A stretch of 64,000 bases of DNA from positions 279,414-343,413 of the forward strand of contig NZ_JAQQLE010000003.1 of the NCBI RefSeq assembly GCF_028548475.1, given 5' to 3'. The first letter of the stretch is position 1, and every line of letters begins with the position of its first letter. Source of the DNA: Vogesella margarita. GTDB taxonomy: Bacteria; Pseudomonadota; Gammaproteobacteria; Burkholderiales; Chromobacteriaceae. The notes beneath the pieces are model-generated. The model ran no database searches. It was not told where the DNA came from and was given only the letters and a program-made list of their open reading frames with translations. The position numbers and the translations under genes were made by a program. This document shows positions 56,975 through 64,000 of this stretch, piece after piece.

Positions 56975-58386
56975 ACGCGCCACTCAAACACCAGGCCATG
57001 CACTGCGAAGTGCAGTCGCCGTTCGACGGCAGCGTGGTCGGCAGCGTCGAGCTGACCCCTGTCGAGGAACTGCCGGCCGTCGTAACCCGCGCCCGCCACG
57101 GTGCAACGTTGGCCGCAGCGCTGCCGCGCCACCAGCGCGCAGAACTGCTGCAACGCGCCGCGACCATGGTGGAACAACAGGCCGCCGAGTTTGCCCGCAC
57201 CATCGTGCTGGAGTCCGGCAAGGCGCTGCGCCAGGCACGCAAGGAAGTGGCTCGCTGCGTCAACACCCTGCGGCTGTCGGCGGAGGAAGCCAAACGCCAC
57301 GGCGGCGAGATCATTCCGTTCGACGCCTACGCCGGCGCAGAAGACCGCAGCGGCTATTTCACTAACGAACCGCTGGGCGTGATCCTCGCCATCACCCCGT
57401 TCAACGACCCGCTCAACCTGGTCGCCCACAAGCTGGGCCCGGCACTGGCCGCCGGCAATGCGGTGATCCTGAAGCCGTCGCTGCTGGCGCCGCTGTCGGC
57501 GGTGCGGCTGGCCGAGTGCCTGTGGCAGGCCGGCGTGCCGCGCGACGCGCTGCAGCTGGTGCACGGCGGCAGCGAGGTGGCCGCGCCGCTGGTACGCGAC
57601 AAGGCGATCCGCATGGTCAGCTTCACCGGCGGCCCTGTCAGCGGCGAAGCCATCACCCGCGAGGCGGGGCTGAAGAAACTGGCGATGGACCTGGGCGGCA
57701 ACGCACCGGTGATCGTGATGGCCGACTGCGACCTGCGCGACGCCGCCGAATCCTGTGTCTCTGGCGCCTTCTGGGCCGCCGGTCAGAACTGCATCGGCAC
57801 CCAGCGCCTGCTGATCGCCCGCCCGGTGTACGAGCTGTTCACCCGCTACCTGACCGAGCTGACCGCCGCGATGCGGGTCGGCGACCCGCTGGACGAGGCC
57901 ACCGACATGGGACCGATGATCAGCGAGGCGCAGGCCTGCCGCATCGAAAGCTGGGTGGACGAGGCAATCGCCGAGGGCGCCACCGTGCTGTGCGGCCACC
58001 AGCGCCAGGGTGCGCTGTACGCGCCGACCATCCTCGCCGACGTGCCGACCACGGCCCGCGTCTGGCGCGAGGAAGTGTTCGCGCCGGTAGTGATCGTCGC
58101 CCCGTTCGACGACCTGGAGAGCGCGTTGGCTGCGGCCAACGATAGCGAAAGCAGCCTGCAGGCCGGCATCTTCACCAGCCACCTGGAGACGGCACTGGGC
58201 GTCGCGGAACGGCTGCAAGCCGGCGGGGTGATGATCAACGACTCCTCCGACTTCCGCTTCGACGGCATGCCGTTCGGTGGTTTCAAGTACGGCTCGCTGG
58301 GACGCGAGGGGGTGCGCTTCGCCATCGCCGAAATGTCGCAGCCCAAGGTGATCTGTTTCAAACGCAAGCGCCAGACCGCGCTGTGA
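56971..58386 (+). CDS. Aldehyde dehydrogenase of the homoserine-type cluster
   Basis: 471 residues. ALDH fold: [43 protein letters not shown], nucleophile Cys 274 in [18 protein letters not shown] and a C-terminal [13 protein letters not shown]. The general-base Glu of LELGG is replaced by Asp 240 in AMDLGGNAP, an unusual change. Translationally coupled to the homoserine dehydrogenase-like gene, so aspartate semialdehyde (to aspartate) is the most economical substrate; this is inference. A motif copy at 57104 encodes ATLAAA. Confidence 0.82.
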   Translation: MNAPLKHQAMHCEVQSPFDGSVVGSVELTPVEELPAVVTRARHGATLAAALPRHQRAELLQRAATMVEQQAAEFARTIVLESGKALRQARKEVARCVNTLRLSAEEAKRHGGEIIPFDAYAGAEDRSGYFTNEPLGVILAITPFNDPLNLVAHKLGPALAAGNAVILKPSLLAPLSAVRLAECLWQAGVPRDALQLVHGGSEVAAPLVRDKAIRMVSFTGGPVSGEAITREAGLKKLAMDLGGNAPVIVMADCDLRDAAESCVSGAFWAAGQNCIGTQRLLIARPVYELFTRYLTELTAAMRVGDPLDEATDMGPMISEAQACRIESWVDEAIAEGATVLCGHQRQGALYAPTILADVPTTARVWREEVFAPVVIVAPFDDLESALAAANDSESSLQAGIFTSHLETALGVAERLQAGGVMINDSSDFRFDGMPFGGFKYGSLGREGVRFAIAEMSQPKVICFKRKRQTAL

Positions 58387-58463
58387 GTCGTGCCGGCGGC
58401 AGCTGCCGCCGGCTGTAGCACATAAAAAAAGACGTCCGCAAATCGAGAAAGAGAGGATCACCC

Positions 58464-59261
58464 ATGACATCCCTAGCCCACCCCGCTTTTTCACCGCCGG
58501 CGCCGGTGCTGGCCATCGAGGACCTGCACAAGTCGTTCGGTAGCGTCGAGATCCTGAAAGGCATTTCGCTCACCGCGCACAAGCACGACGTGATCTCGAT
58601 CCTGGGCAGCAGCGGCTCCGGCAAAAGCACTCTGCTGCGCTGCATCAACCTGCTGGAAACCCCGGACTCCGGCCGCCTGACCATCAACGGCGAGCATCTG
58701 GAGATGAAGGCGACACGCGACGGCGGACTGACGCTGGCCGACCCGCGGCAGATCACCCGCATCCGTCGCAAGCTGGCCATGGTGTTCCAGCAGTTCAATT
58801 TGTGGGCGCACATGACGGTGCTGCAGAACGTGATGTTCGTGCCGCAGAAGGTGCTCGGCCTTGGCCGCCAGGAAGCCGAAGCCAAGGCGCTGGAGATGCT
58901 GGAAAAGGTCGGCATGGCCGCCAAGCGCCACGCCTACCCCGGCCAGCTCTCCGGCGGCCAGCAGCAGCGGGTGGCGATTGCCCGCGCACTGGCCACCGAC
59001 CCGGAAGTGCTGCTGTTCGACGAGCCGACCTCGGCACTGGACCCGGAACTGGTGGGCGAAGTGCTGAAGGTGATGCGCGCGCTGGCCGAGGACGGCCGCA
59101 CCATGCTGGTGGTCACCCACGAGATGGGCTTTGCGCGCGAGGTCGCCAGCCGCGTGGTGTTCGTGCACCAGGGCAAGATCGAAGAAGACGGCTGCCCCGA
59201 CGAAGTGTTCACCCGCCAGCAGTCGCCCCGTTTCCAGAAATTCCTGTCCAGCATCCTGTGA
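58464..59261 (+). CDS. Amino-acid ABC transporter ATP-binding protein
   Basis: 265 residues, HisP/GlnQ type: Walker A LGSSGSGKST, Q-loop MVFQQFNLWAHMT, signature LSGGQQQRVAIARAL, Walker B LLFDEPTSALDPELV, switch VVTHEMGFAREV. WAHMT rather than FPHMT is the histidine/arginine-type variant. ATG at 58464 with AGAGGA upstream. Starts the four-gene importer, 77 bases after the aldehyde dehydrogenase. Confidence 0.92.
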   Translation: MTSLAHPAFSPPAPVLAIEDLHKSFGSVEILKGISLTAHKHDVISILGSSGSGKSTLLRCINLLETPDSGRLTINGEHLEMKATRDGGLTLADPRQITRIRRKLAMVFQQFNLWAHMTVLQNVMFVPQKVLGLGRQEAEAKALEMLEKVGMAAKRHAYPGQLSGGQQQRVAIARALATDPEVLLFDEPTSALDPELVGEVLKVMRALAEDGRTMLVVTHEMGFAREVASRVVFVHQGKIEEDGCPDEVFTRQQSPRFQKFLSSIL

Positions 59262-59289
59262 TCCCCGACGCCACGCAAAGGAAATCGCC

Positions 59290-60069
59290 ATGAAAAAGCT
59301 CGTGTTCTCCGCCCTCACCGCCCTGACCCTGATCAGCACCGCCAGCCACGCGCAGGAGGTGGTCCGCATCGGCACCCTCGCCGACTACGCCCCGTTCGAA
59401 TACAAGGACGCCTCCGGCAAGCTGCAGGGGATGGAGATCGAAATCGGCAACAAGATGTGTGCCTCGATGAAGGTGACCTGTCAGTGGGTGACCATGGACT
59501 TCGACGCGCTGATCCCGGCGCTGAAAGCCCGCCAGATCGATGCGGTGCTGGCGCAGATGTCGCGCACCGCGGAACGGGAAAAATCGGTGGACTTCAGCCG
59601 CATTTTCACCACCGCGCCGGTCCACCTGGTGGCGAAGAAAGGCAGCGGCATCAGCAACCAGCCGGCCACGCTGCGCGGCAAGACGGTCGGCGTGCAGACC
59701 GCCTCCACCCATGAAAGCTATTTCCGCAACCGCCTGCCGACCAGCAGCAGCGGCATCAACGTCAAGGTCTACCAGTCGCTGGACTCTGCCTGGCTGGATC
59801 TGGAATCCGGCCGCATCCAGGCGGTGTTCGCCGACAGCACCGTGGCCCACGACTGGCTGAGCAAGGGCGGCCAGCAGGCAGGCTTTGCGCTGGCCGGCCA
59901 GGCCATCTCCGATGACGCGATCTTTGGCGCCGGTACCGCCATCGCCGTGCGCAAGGGCGACAGCAAGCTCAAGGCGCAGTTCGACCAGGCCATTCTCGGG
60001 GTGCACAAGGATGGCTCCTTCCAGGCCGTCAACAAGCGCTACTTCCCGTTCAGCATCCTGCCGCAATAA
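59290..60069 (+). CDS. Amino-acid-binding periplasmic protein
   Basis: 259 residues with signal peptide (MKKLVFSALTALTLISTASHA). Family 3: VVRIGTLADYAPFEYKDASG, FDALIPALKARQIDAVLAQM, SRTAEREKSVDFS, and C-terminal VNKRYFPFSI. Looks like lysine/arginine/ornithine or histidine receptors, but the ligand pocket cannot be judged here; the gene context points to a homoserine- or sulfur-type amino acid. ATG at 59290. Confidence 0.87.
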   Translation: MKKLVFSALTALTLISTASHAQEVVRIGTLADYAPFEYKDASGKLQGMEIEIGNKMCASMKVTCQWVTMDFDALIPALKARQIDAVLAQMSRTAEREKSVDFSRIFTTAPVHLVAKKGSGISNQPATLRGKTVGVQTASTHESYFRNRLPTSSSGINVKVYQSLDSAWLDLESGRIQAVFADSTVAHDWLSKGGQQAGFALAGQAISDDAIFGAGTAIAVRKGDSKLKAQFDQAILGVHKDGSFQAVNKRYFPFSILPQ

Positions 60070-60117
60070 CCCCACCCGCCGGGCCGCCAGCACGGCGGCC
60101 CGCACTGGAGACTCCCC

Positions 60118-60795
60118 ATGGCTGCACTATTCGACTACAGCGCCCAGCTGCTGGAAGGCGCTGCCCTGACACTGGAACTGGCATTCACCTCGCTGTGCTT
60201 CGGCCTGCTGCTGGGGCTGGCCGGCGCTGCCGCCAAGATGTCGGCACTGCCCTGGCTGCGACAGAGCGCCCATCTGGTCAGCAACGTCCTGCGCGGCATT
60301 CCCGAATTCCTGATCCTGCTGATCTGCTACTTCGGCCTGTCCAACCTGATCAACACCCACTTCGCCGGCACGCTGAGCCTCAGCCCGTTTGCCGGAGGCG
60401 TGGTGGCGCTGGCGCTGGTATTCGGTGCCTACGCGTCGGAAGTATTCCGCGGCGCCTTCCTGGCGGTACCCAAGGGGCAGCTGGAGGCGGCACGTTCCTA
60501 CGGCCTGTCGCGCTGGCAGATCTTCTGGTGCGTGCAGCTGCCGCAAGCGTGGCGCATCTGCCTGCCCAGCCTCAACAACATGTGGCAGAACCTGCTGAAG
60601 GACACCTCGCTGGTGTCGATCGTCGGGCTGGAGGACATGCTGCGCAAGGCTAATATCGCCGCGCAATTCACCAAGCAGCCGTTCTTGTTCTATGCCGCGG
60701 TGGCAGTGGTCTACCTGCTGCTGCTGGCCGCCTCCAACCCCGCGTTTGCCTACTTTGAAAAACGCGCCAACCGCGGCTATGCCAGCCCGGCGTGA
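60118..60795 (+). CDS. Amino-acid ABC permease, HisQ type
   Basis: 225 residues, about five membrane helices. Conserved NVLRGIPEFLILLICYFGL, YASEVFRGAFLAVPKGQLEAA and EAA loop ARSYGLSRWQIFWCVQLPQA. Pairs with the following permease. Stop and a possible GTG of the next gene overlap. Confidence 0.9.
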   Translation: MAALFDYSAQLLEGAALTLELAFTSLCFGLLLGLAGAAAKMSALPWLRQSAHLVSNVLRGIPEFLILLICYFGLSNLINTHFAGTLSLSPFAGGVVALALVFGAYASEVFRGAFLAVPKGQLEAARSYGLSRWQIFWCVQLPQAWRICLPSLNNMWQNLLKDTSLVSIVGLEDMLRKANIAAQFTKQPFLFYAAVAVVYLLLLAASNPAFAYFEKRANRGYASPA

Positions 60796-60806
60796 AAGGA
60801 ACCCTC

Positions 60807-61493
60807 ATGGACCAACTTGCCTTGCTACTGAGCCAATCGTGGCCGGCCCTGCTCGACGGACTGTGGATCTCGTTACAGTTGCTGGTGCTCTCCTGCGTGC
60901 TCGGCTTCGCGCTGGCGGTGCCGCTGGCGGTGGCGCGCAGCTCGCCGCAGCGCTGGATCGCGCTGCCCAGCCGCCTGTTCATGTCCGCCTTCCGCGGCAC
61001 GCCGCTGCTGGTGCAGATCTTCATCCTCTACTACGGCCTGGCGCAGTTCGAGTGGGTGCGCGACTCCGCACTGTGGCTGCTGGTCGGCGATGCCTTCCCC
61101 TGTGCGCTGTTGGCGCTGACGCTGAACCTGGCCGCCTACATGGCGGAAGACATCCGTGGCGGCATCCTCGGCGTACCGGCCGGTGAAAAGGAGGCCGCCA
61201 CCGCCTTCGGCATGAGCCGGCTGATGGTCACCTGGTACATCGTGGTGCCACGCGCCATCGGCATCTCGGCGCCAACGCTGGGCAACGAGATCGTGCTGCA
61301 GCTGAAGTCCACCGCGCTGGCCAGCACTATCACCGTGCTCGACCTCACCGGCGTGGCGCGGCGGCTGTCGATCGAGTCCTACACCACCGACGCACTACTG
61401 CTGGCCGGCCTGATCTACATCGTCATCGCCGCCGTGCTGTCGCTGCTGACCCGGTACGGCGAGATGCGTCTGAACCGACACCAACCGCGCTGA
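60807..61493 (+). CDS. Amino-acid ABC permease, HisM type
   Basis: 228 residues. Conserved SAFRGTPLLVQIFILYYGL, YMAEDIRGGILGVPAGEKEAA and EAA loop AFGMSRLMVTWYIVVPRAI. ATG at 60807 has AAGGA seven bases upstream, so it is preferred to the GTG at 60792. Completes the importer encoded from 58464. Confidence 0.9.
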   Translation: MDQLALLLSQSWPALLDGLWISLQLLVLSCVLGFALAVPLAVARSSPQRWIALPSRLFMSAFRGTPLLVQIFILYYGLAQFEWVRDSALWLLVGDAFPCALLALTLNLAAYMAEDIRGGILGVPAGEKEAATAFGMSRLMVTWYIVVPRAIGISAPTLGNEIVLQLKSTALASTITVLDLTGVARRLSIESYTTDALLLAGLIYIVIAAVLSLLTRYGEMRLNRHQPR

Positions 61494-61528
61494 CCCCGTC
61501 CGCGCGCAACCAACCCAGCGAGAACAAT

Positions 61529-62698
61529 ATGGACTATCAACTGGAAACCATGGTGATCCATGCCGATGCCGACCTCACCGACGAAAAAGGTGTCGCGCCG
61601 GCTATCCACTACTCGGCGGTGTTCAAGGCCGAGGACAGCGCCGAATTCATCGCGATGTCCAGCGAGCCACAGCACCCGCGCAACTACACCCGCTACGGCA
61701 ACCCGGTACACGAACGGGTGAAAACCGTGATGGCGCAGCTGGAAGGCACCGAGACGGCACTGGTGACCGCCTCCGGCATGGGCGCCATCGCCACCACGGT
61801 GCTGGCGCTGGTCAAGGCCGGCGATCACGTCATCGGCCAGCGCCGGCACTACATGAGCACCAGCAAGCTGCTGGACGACATGCTGCCGCGCTTCGGCATC
61901 GAGGTGACGCTGGTAGAGCAGGAAGACGCCGCAGCCTTCGAAGCAGCGATCCGCCCCAACACGCGGCTGATCCTGCTGGAAAGCCCGGTCAACCCGGTGC
62001 TGATGCTGACCGACATCGCCGCCGTCACCCGCGTGGCCCGCGCGCACGGCATCCTGACCCTGGCCGACAACACCTTCTCCTCGCCGATCAACCAGCGCCC
62101 GCATGATCTGGGCGTGGACATCGTGATCCACAGCGCCACCAAATACCTGGGCGGCCACCACGACATGAGCGGCGGCGTGATCTGCACCAGCAAGGTACTG
62201 GCCGAGGAAATCTGGCACACCCACATCACGCTGGGTTCGGTGCTGTCGCCGATGGACGCCTGGCTGCTGCTGCGCGGCCTGCGCACGCTGCCGATGCGCG
62301 TCGAGCGCATCAACGCCAATGCACTGGCACTGGCCCGCTTCCTGGAGCAGCAGCCGCAGGTCGAACGCGTGTACTACCCGGGACTGGAGAGCCACCCGCA
62401 GCACGAGCTGGCACGCACGCAGATGCAGGGCTACGGCGGCGTGGTGGCATTCGGCGTGCGCGGCGGCTACGCCGAGGCCGAGCGCTTCGTCGCTGCGCTG
62501 CAGATCCCGCACAACGCCGGCAACCTCGGCGGCGTCGACTCGCTGGCCATCCACACCGCCGCGATGTGGGCCGGCACCATGAGCCCGGCGCAGATGCAGG
62601 CCGCCGACATCCCGCTCAACTTCATCCGCTACTCGGTCGGCATCGAGAATGTCGAAGACCTGAAGCGCGACGTACTGCAGGCGCTTGCCACACTGTGA
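61529..62698 (+). CDS. Cys/Met-metabolism PLP enzyme (gamma-lyase / cystathionine lyase-like)
   Basis: 389 residues. PLP lysine 205 in HSATKYLGGHHDMSGG, phosphate and ring contacts in TASGMGAIATTVLAL and NYTRYGNPVHERVKTVMAQLEG, ADNTFSSPINQRPHDLG. Fits the methionine gamma-lyase / cystathionine gamma-synthase / cystathionine lyase superfamily. The N-terminal AIHYSAVFKAEDSAEF differs from the usual PxxxSTTF, so specificity may be unusual. Candidate reactions are gamma-elimination of a homoserine derivative or sulfur amino acid to 2-oxobutyrate. Context: last enzyme of the cluster. Confidence 0.82.
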   Translation: MDYQLETMVIHADADLTDEKGVAPAIHYSAVFKAEDSAEFIAMSSEPQHPRNYTRYGNPVHERVKTVMAQLEGTETALVTASGMGAIATTVLALVKAGDHVIGQRRHYMSTSKLLDDMLPRFGIEVTLVEQEDAAAFEAAIRPNTRLILLESPVNPVLMLTDIAAVTRVARAHGILTLADNTFSSPINQRPHDLGVDIVIHSATKYLGGHHDMSGGVICTSKVLAEEIWHTHITLGSVLSPMDAWLLLRGLRTLPMRVERINANALALARFLEQQPQVERVYYPGLESHPQHELARTQMQGYGGVVAFGVRGGYAEAERFVAALQIPHNAGNLGGVDSLAIHTAAMWAGTMSPAQMQAADIPLNFIRYSVGIENVEDLKRDVLQALATL

Positions 62699-62705
62699 CC
62701 CCTAG

Positions 62706-62724
62706 CGGGCGGTACCACCGCCCG
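62706..62724 (+). terminator. Intercistronic hairpin before the second lrp
   Basis: CGGGCGGT, three-base loop, ACCGCCCG, between the PLP enzyme and the regulator. It has no T run, so it is an RNA-stability or attenuation stem rather than a full stop. Confidence 0.45.
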
Positions 62725-62742
62725 TTCCGGAGCTGACCGACC

Positions 62743-63183
62743 ATGAAACTCGACGCAATCGACCATCAAATTCTCGATGAGCTGACTGCCGACGCCCGCA
62801 TTCCGCTGGCGACGCTGGCCACCCGGCTGGGCCTGTCGCGGCAATCGGTGCGGCAACGCATCGACCGCCTGGAAGGGCAGAAGGTGATCAGCGGCTACAC
62901 CATACGCCGTGCCGGCCACAGCAGCGCGGACACGGTACGCGCCGTGATGCTGGTGTACCGCAAGGACCGCATGCGCGGTGCCGATGTCACCAGCGTCATC
63001 GCCAAGATCCCGGAGGTGGTGGACTGCGCCATCCTCAGCGGCGAGATCGACCTGATGGTGCGACTGGAAGCCGACTCCCACGAGCGCATCAACCAGATCT
63101 GGAGCCAGATCAGCACCCTGCCCGGCGTGCAGAACATCAATACCTGCTTCGTGCTGTCGGCGCTGGTGCAGCGGAGCAACTAG
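62743..63183 (+). CDS. Lrp/AsnC-family regulator (second of two)
   Basis: 146 residues. Helix-turn-helix LATRLGLSRQSVRQRIDRLEGQKVI and RAM domain (CAILSGEIDLMVRLEADSHE). Full but short member. Ends the cluster that the first Lrp gene begins, and the two proteins are clearly different in sequence. May autoregulate or sense the second amino acid of the pathway. Confidence 0.88.
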   Translation: MKLDAIDHQILDELTADARIPLATLATRLGLSRQSVRQRIDRLEGQKVISGYTIRRAGHSSADTVRAVMLVYRKDRMRGADVTSVIAKIPEVVDCAILSGEIDLMVRLEADSHERINQIWSQISTLPGVQNINTCFVLSALVQRSN

Positions 63184-63207
63184 GAAGAAAGAAGCCGCGC
63201 TCTCTGT

Positions 63208-63227
63208 CGGCCAACGTTGGCCGCAAA
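63208..63227. repeat. Partial palindrome of the dispersed motif
   Basis: CGGCCAACGTTGGCCG is a perfect 16-bp palindrome; only the right arm continues to the full GCAAA. It lies 25 bases past the second lrp stop and ahead of the true terminator. Confidence 0.8.
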
Positions 63228-63256
63228 GAGATTCGGCCGTAACAGCCAGCAAAATC

Positions 63257-63287
63257 AAAAAGGCAAGCCGCTCTGGCTTGCCTTTTT
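63257..63287. terminator. Rho-independent terminator of the amino-acid cluster
   Basis: AAAAAGGCAAGCC, five-base loop, GGCTTGCCTTTTT: 13-bp perfect stem ending in T5, usable in both directions. Confidence 0.95.
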
Positions 63288-63541
63288 GCATGCTTGGAAT
63301 ACGCGTTTCTCATCACTCACTGCAGGGGACATCCCCTGCACTCACATCCCCTGTCGTCATGCCCCACCCCGCACCCCAGAACAAGACAACAACCATGAAC
63401 AGACATGGGACCGTGACAATTCGTCAGGAGTACGAGCTGCCCGCCGACAACCTGCTGGCACAAGGACTGGACCTCGCCAAGGGGTTATTCAACCGCTGAA
63501 CACGGTGGCGGTTGTCGGCCCTATGTCCCGACAAGGCGGGC

Positions 63542-63556
63542 AAGGTTGGCCGCAAC
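63542..63556 (+). repeat. Dispersed motif copy (AAGGTTGGCCGCAAC)
   Basis: Last copy in the window, about 35 bases before the IS3 element. The stretch 63288-63588 otherwise holds only a 34-codon open frame (63395-63499) with no ribosome site. Confidence 0.75.
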
Positions 63557-63628
63557 CCTCCGACGTCCCCCCGGTATTGAGTAGCACGTGACTTTAGAGT
63601 CCAATTCACCATGACACGGAGATTGGAC

Positions 63629-63892
63629 ATGAAGAAGCGTTTCACCGAAGAACAGATCATCGGTTTCCTGCGCGAAGCAGAAGCCGGCATGCCCGTGGCC
63701 GAGCTGTGCCGCAAGCACGCCTTCTCGGAAGCCAGCTATTACCTCTGGCGCAGCAAGTTTGGCGGCATGAACGTCTCGGAGGCCAAACGCCTCAAGGAAC
63801 TGGAAACCGAGAACGCACGGTTAAAGAAGCTCTTGGCCGAGACGATGCTCGAAAACGAAATCGCCAAAGAGGCCCTGCGAAAAAAGTGGTGA
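63629..63892 (+). CDS. IS3-family transposase OrfA
   Basis: 87 residues. Helix-turn-helix DNA-binding protein: RFTEEQIIGFLREAEAG, CRKHAFSEASYYLWRSKFGG, then a leucine-zipper-like tail (LKELETENARLKKLLAETML). ATG at 63629. Near its end a heptamer A-AAA-AAG (63880-63886) sits in the zero frame, allowing ribosomes to slip into orfB and make the OrfAB transposase. Confidence 0.9.
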   Translation: MKKRFTEEQIIGFLREAEAGMPVAELCRKHAFSEASYYLWRSKFGGMNVSEAKRLKELETENARLKKLLAETMLENEIAKEALRKKW

Positions 63893-64000
63893 GCGCACCG
63901 TCACGGCGGGAGCTGGTGCGCCATCTCGTGGGCAAGGGGCTCAGCGAGCGTCGATCGCTGCGCCTGGCCGGCATGAGCCCCAGTTCATTCCGTTACCAGC
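63886..64000 (+). CDS. IS3-family transposase OrfB, N-terminal fragment
   Basis: Reads on in the -1 frame from the slippery heptamer: APSRRELVRHLVGKGLSERR and AGMSPSSFRYQ, the start of the IS3 OrfB. The DDE catalytic domain lies past the window end. No independent start is required. Confidence 0.8.
   Translation, partial: MVSAPSRRELVRHLVGKGLSERRSLRLAGMSPSSFRYQ

Larger units (their letters stand above)
63589..64000 (+). mobile_element. IS3-family insertion sequence, cut by window end
   Basis: Two overlapping frames, orfA and orfB, with a -1 slippery site between them, the IS3 organisation. The left terminal repeat probably starts TGACTTTAGAGTCC at 63589, 40 bases before orfA. The right part lies beyond 64000. 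Confidence 0.8.

Noticed and set aside
63395..63499. 34-codon ORF before the IS3 element
   Set aside because: No ribosome site, no motif, and possibly a remnant cut by insertion events. Not enough support for a gene.

Overview
This is a high-GC, densely coded window from a Gram-negative bacterium. The gene families, an ABC-dependent (kps-type) capsule locus and an AST arginine pathway with two-subunit succinyltransferase suggest a betaproteobacterium. A Chromobacteriaceae/Neisseriales relative (Vogesella, Aquitalea or Chromobacterium type) is my best guess, but that is inference. No rRNA, tRNA or CRISPR array was seen.

Layout. (1) 44-17578, minus strand: a capsule operon reading kpsF-kpsM-kpsT-kpsE-kpsD-wecB-wecC, then a low-GC variable block (1,322-residue multidomain glycosyltransferase, serine-hydrolase-like protein, two more glycosyltransferases), then kpsC and a small membrane protein. 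A very AT-rich promoter region lies upstream. WecB and WecC imply a polymer containing ManNAcA. (2) 17999-26404: ybaK, a chemoreceptor, gmhA, and a thiamine importer thiB-thiP-thiQ under a TPP riboswitch. A tnpB-only IS605-type element sits between thiB and thiP. (3) 26405-26822: a gene-free gap holding a candidate sigma-54-dependent small RNA. (4) 26823-38966: a tiny ORF and katG, a cupin protein, a tail-anchored unknown, a RecQ-type helicase, ilvD, lgt, a polar amino-acid ABC transporter and a small lipoprotein. (5) 39219-46462: a phosphonate/selenate-type ABC transporter with fused double permease, a lower-GC orphan HsdR-N-like nuclease, and a MASE3-PAS-GGDEF-EAL protein. (6) 46548-54353: arginine catabolism (aruC, aruF, aruG, astD), an ArgR-type AraC regulator with a small coupled upstream ORF, a DUF3079 gene and an arginine-type binding protein. 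(7) 54618-63183: a plus-strand amino-acid catabolic cluster with an Lrp regulator at each end: homoserine dehydrogenase-like protein, aldehyde dehydrogenase, complete ABC importer and PLP gamma-lyase-like enzyme. (8) 63589-64000: the start of an IS3 element.

A dispersed motif with core GTTGGCCGCA (usually AAGGTTGGCCGCAA or AACGTTGGCCGCAA) runs through the window. I count about 30 copies on the two strands, where well under one is expected. It is inverted into perfect palindromes at several gene ends, lies in all three reading frames inside genes, and is missing from the low-GC capsule block. It behaves like a DNA uptake sequence or a similar genome-wide signal and is the most notable pattern here. 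The sigma-54 RNA candidate and the homoserine-type cluster come next.
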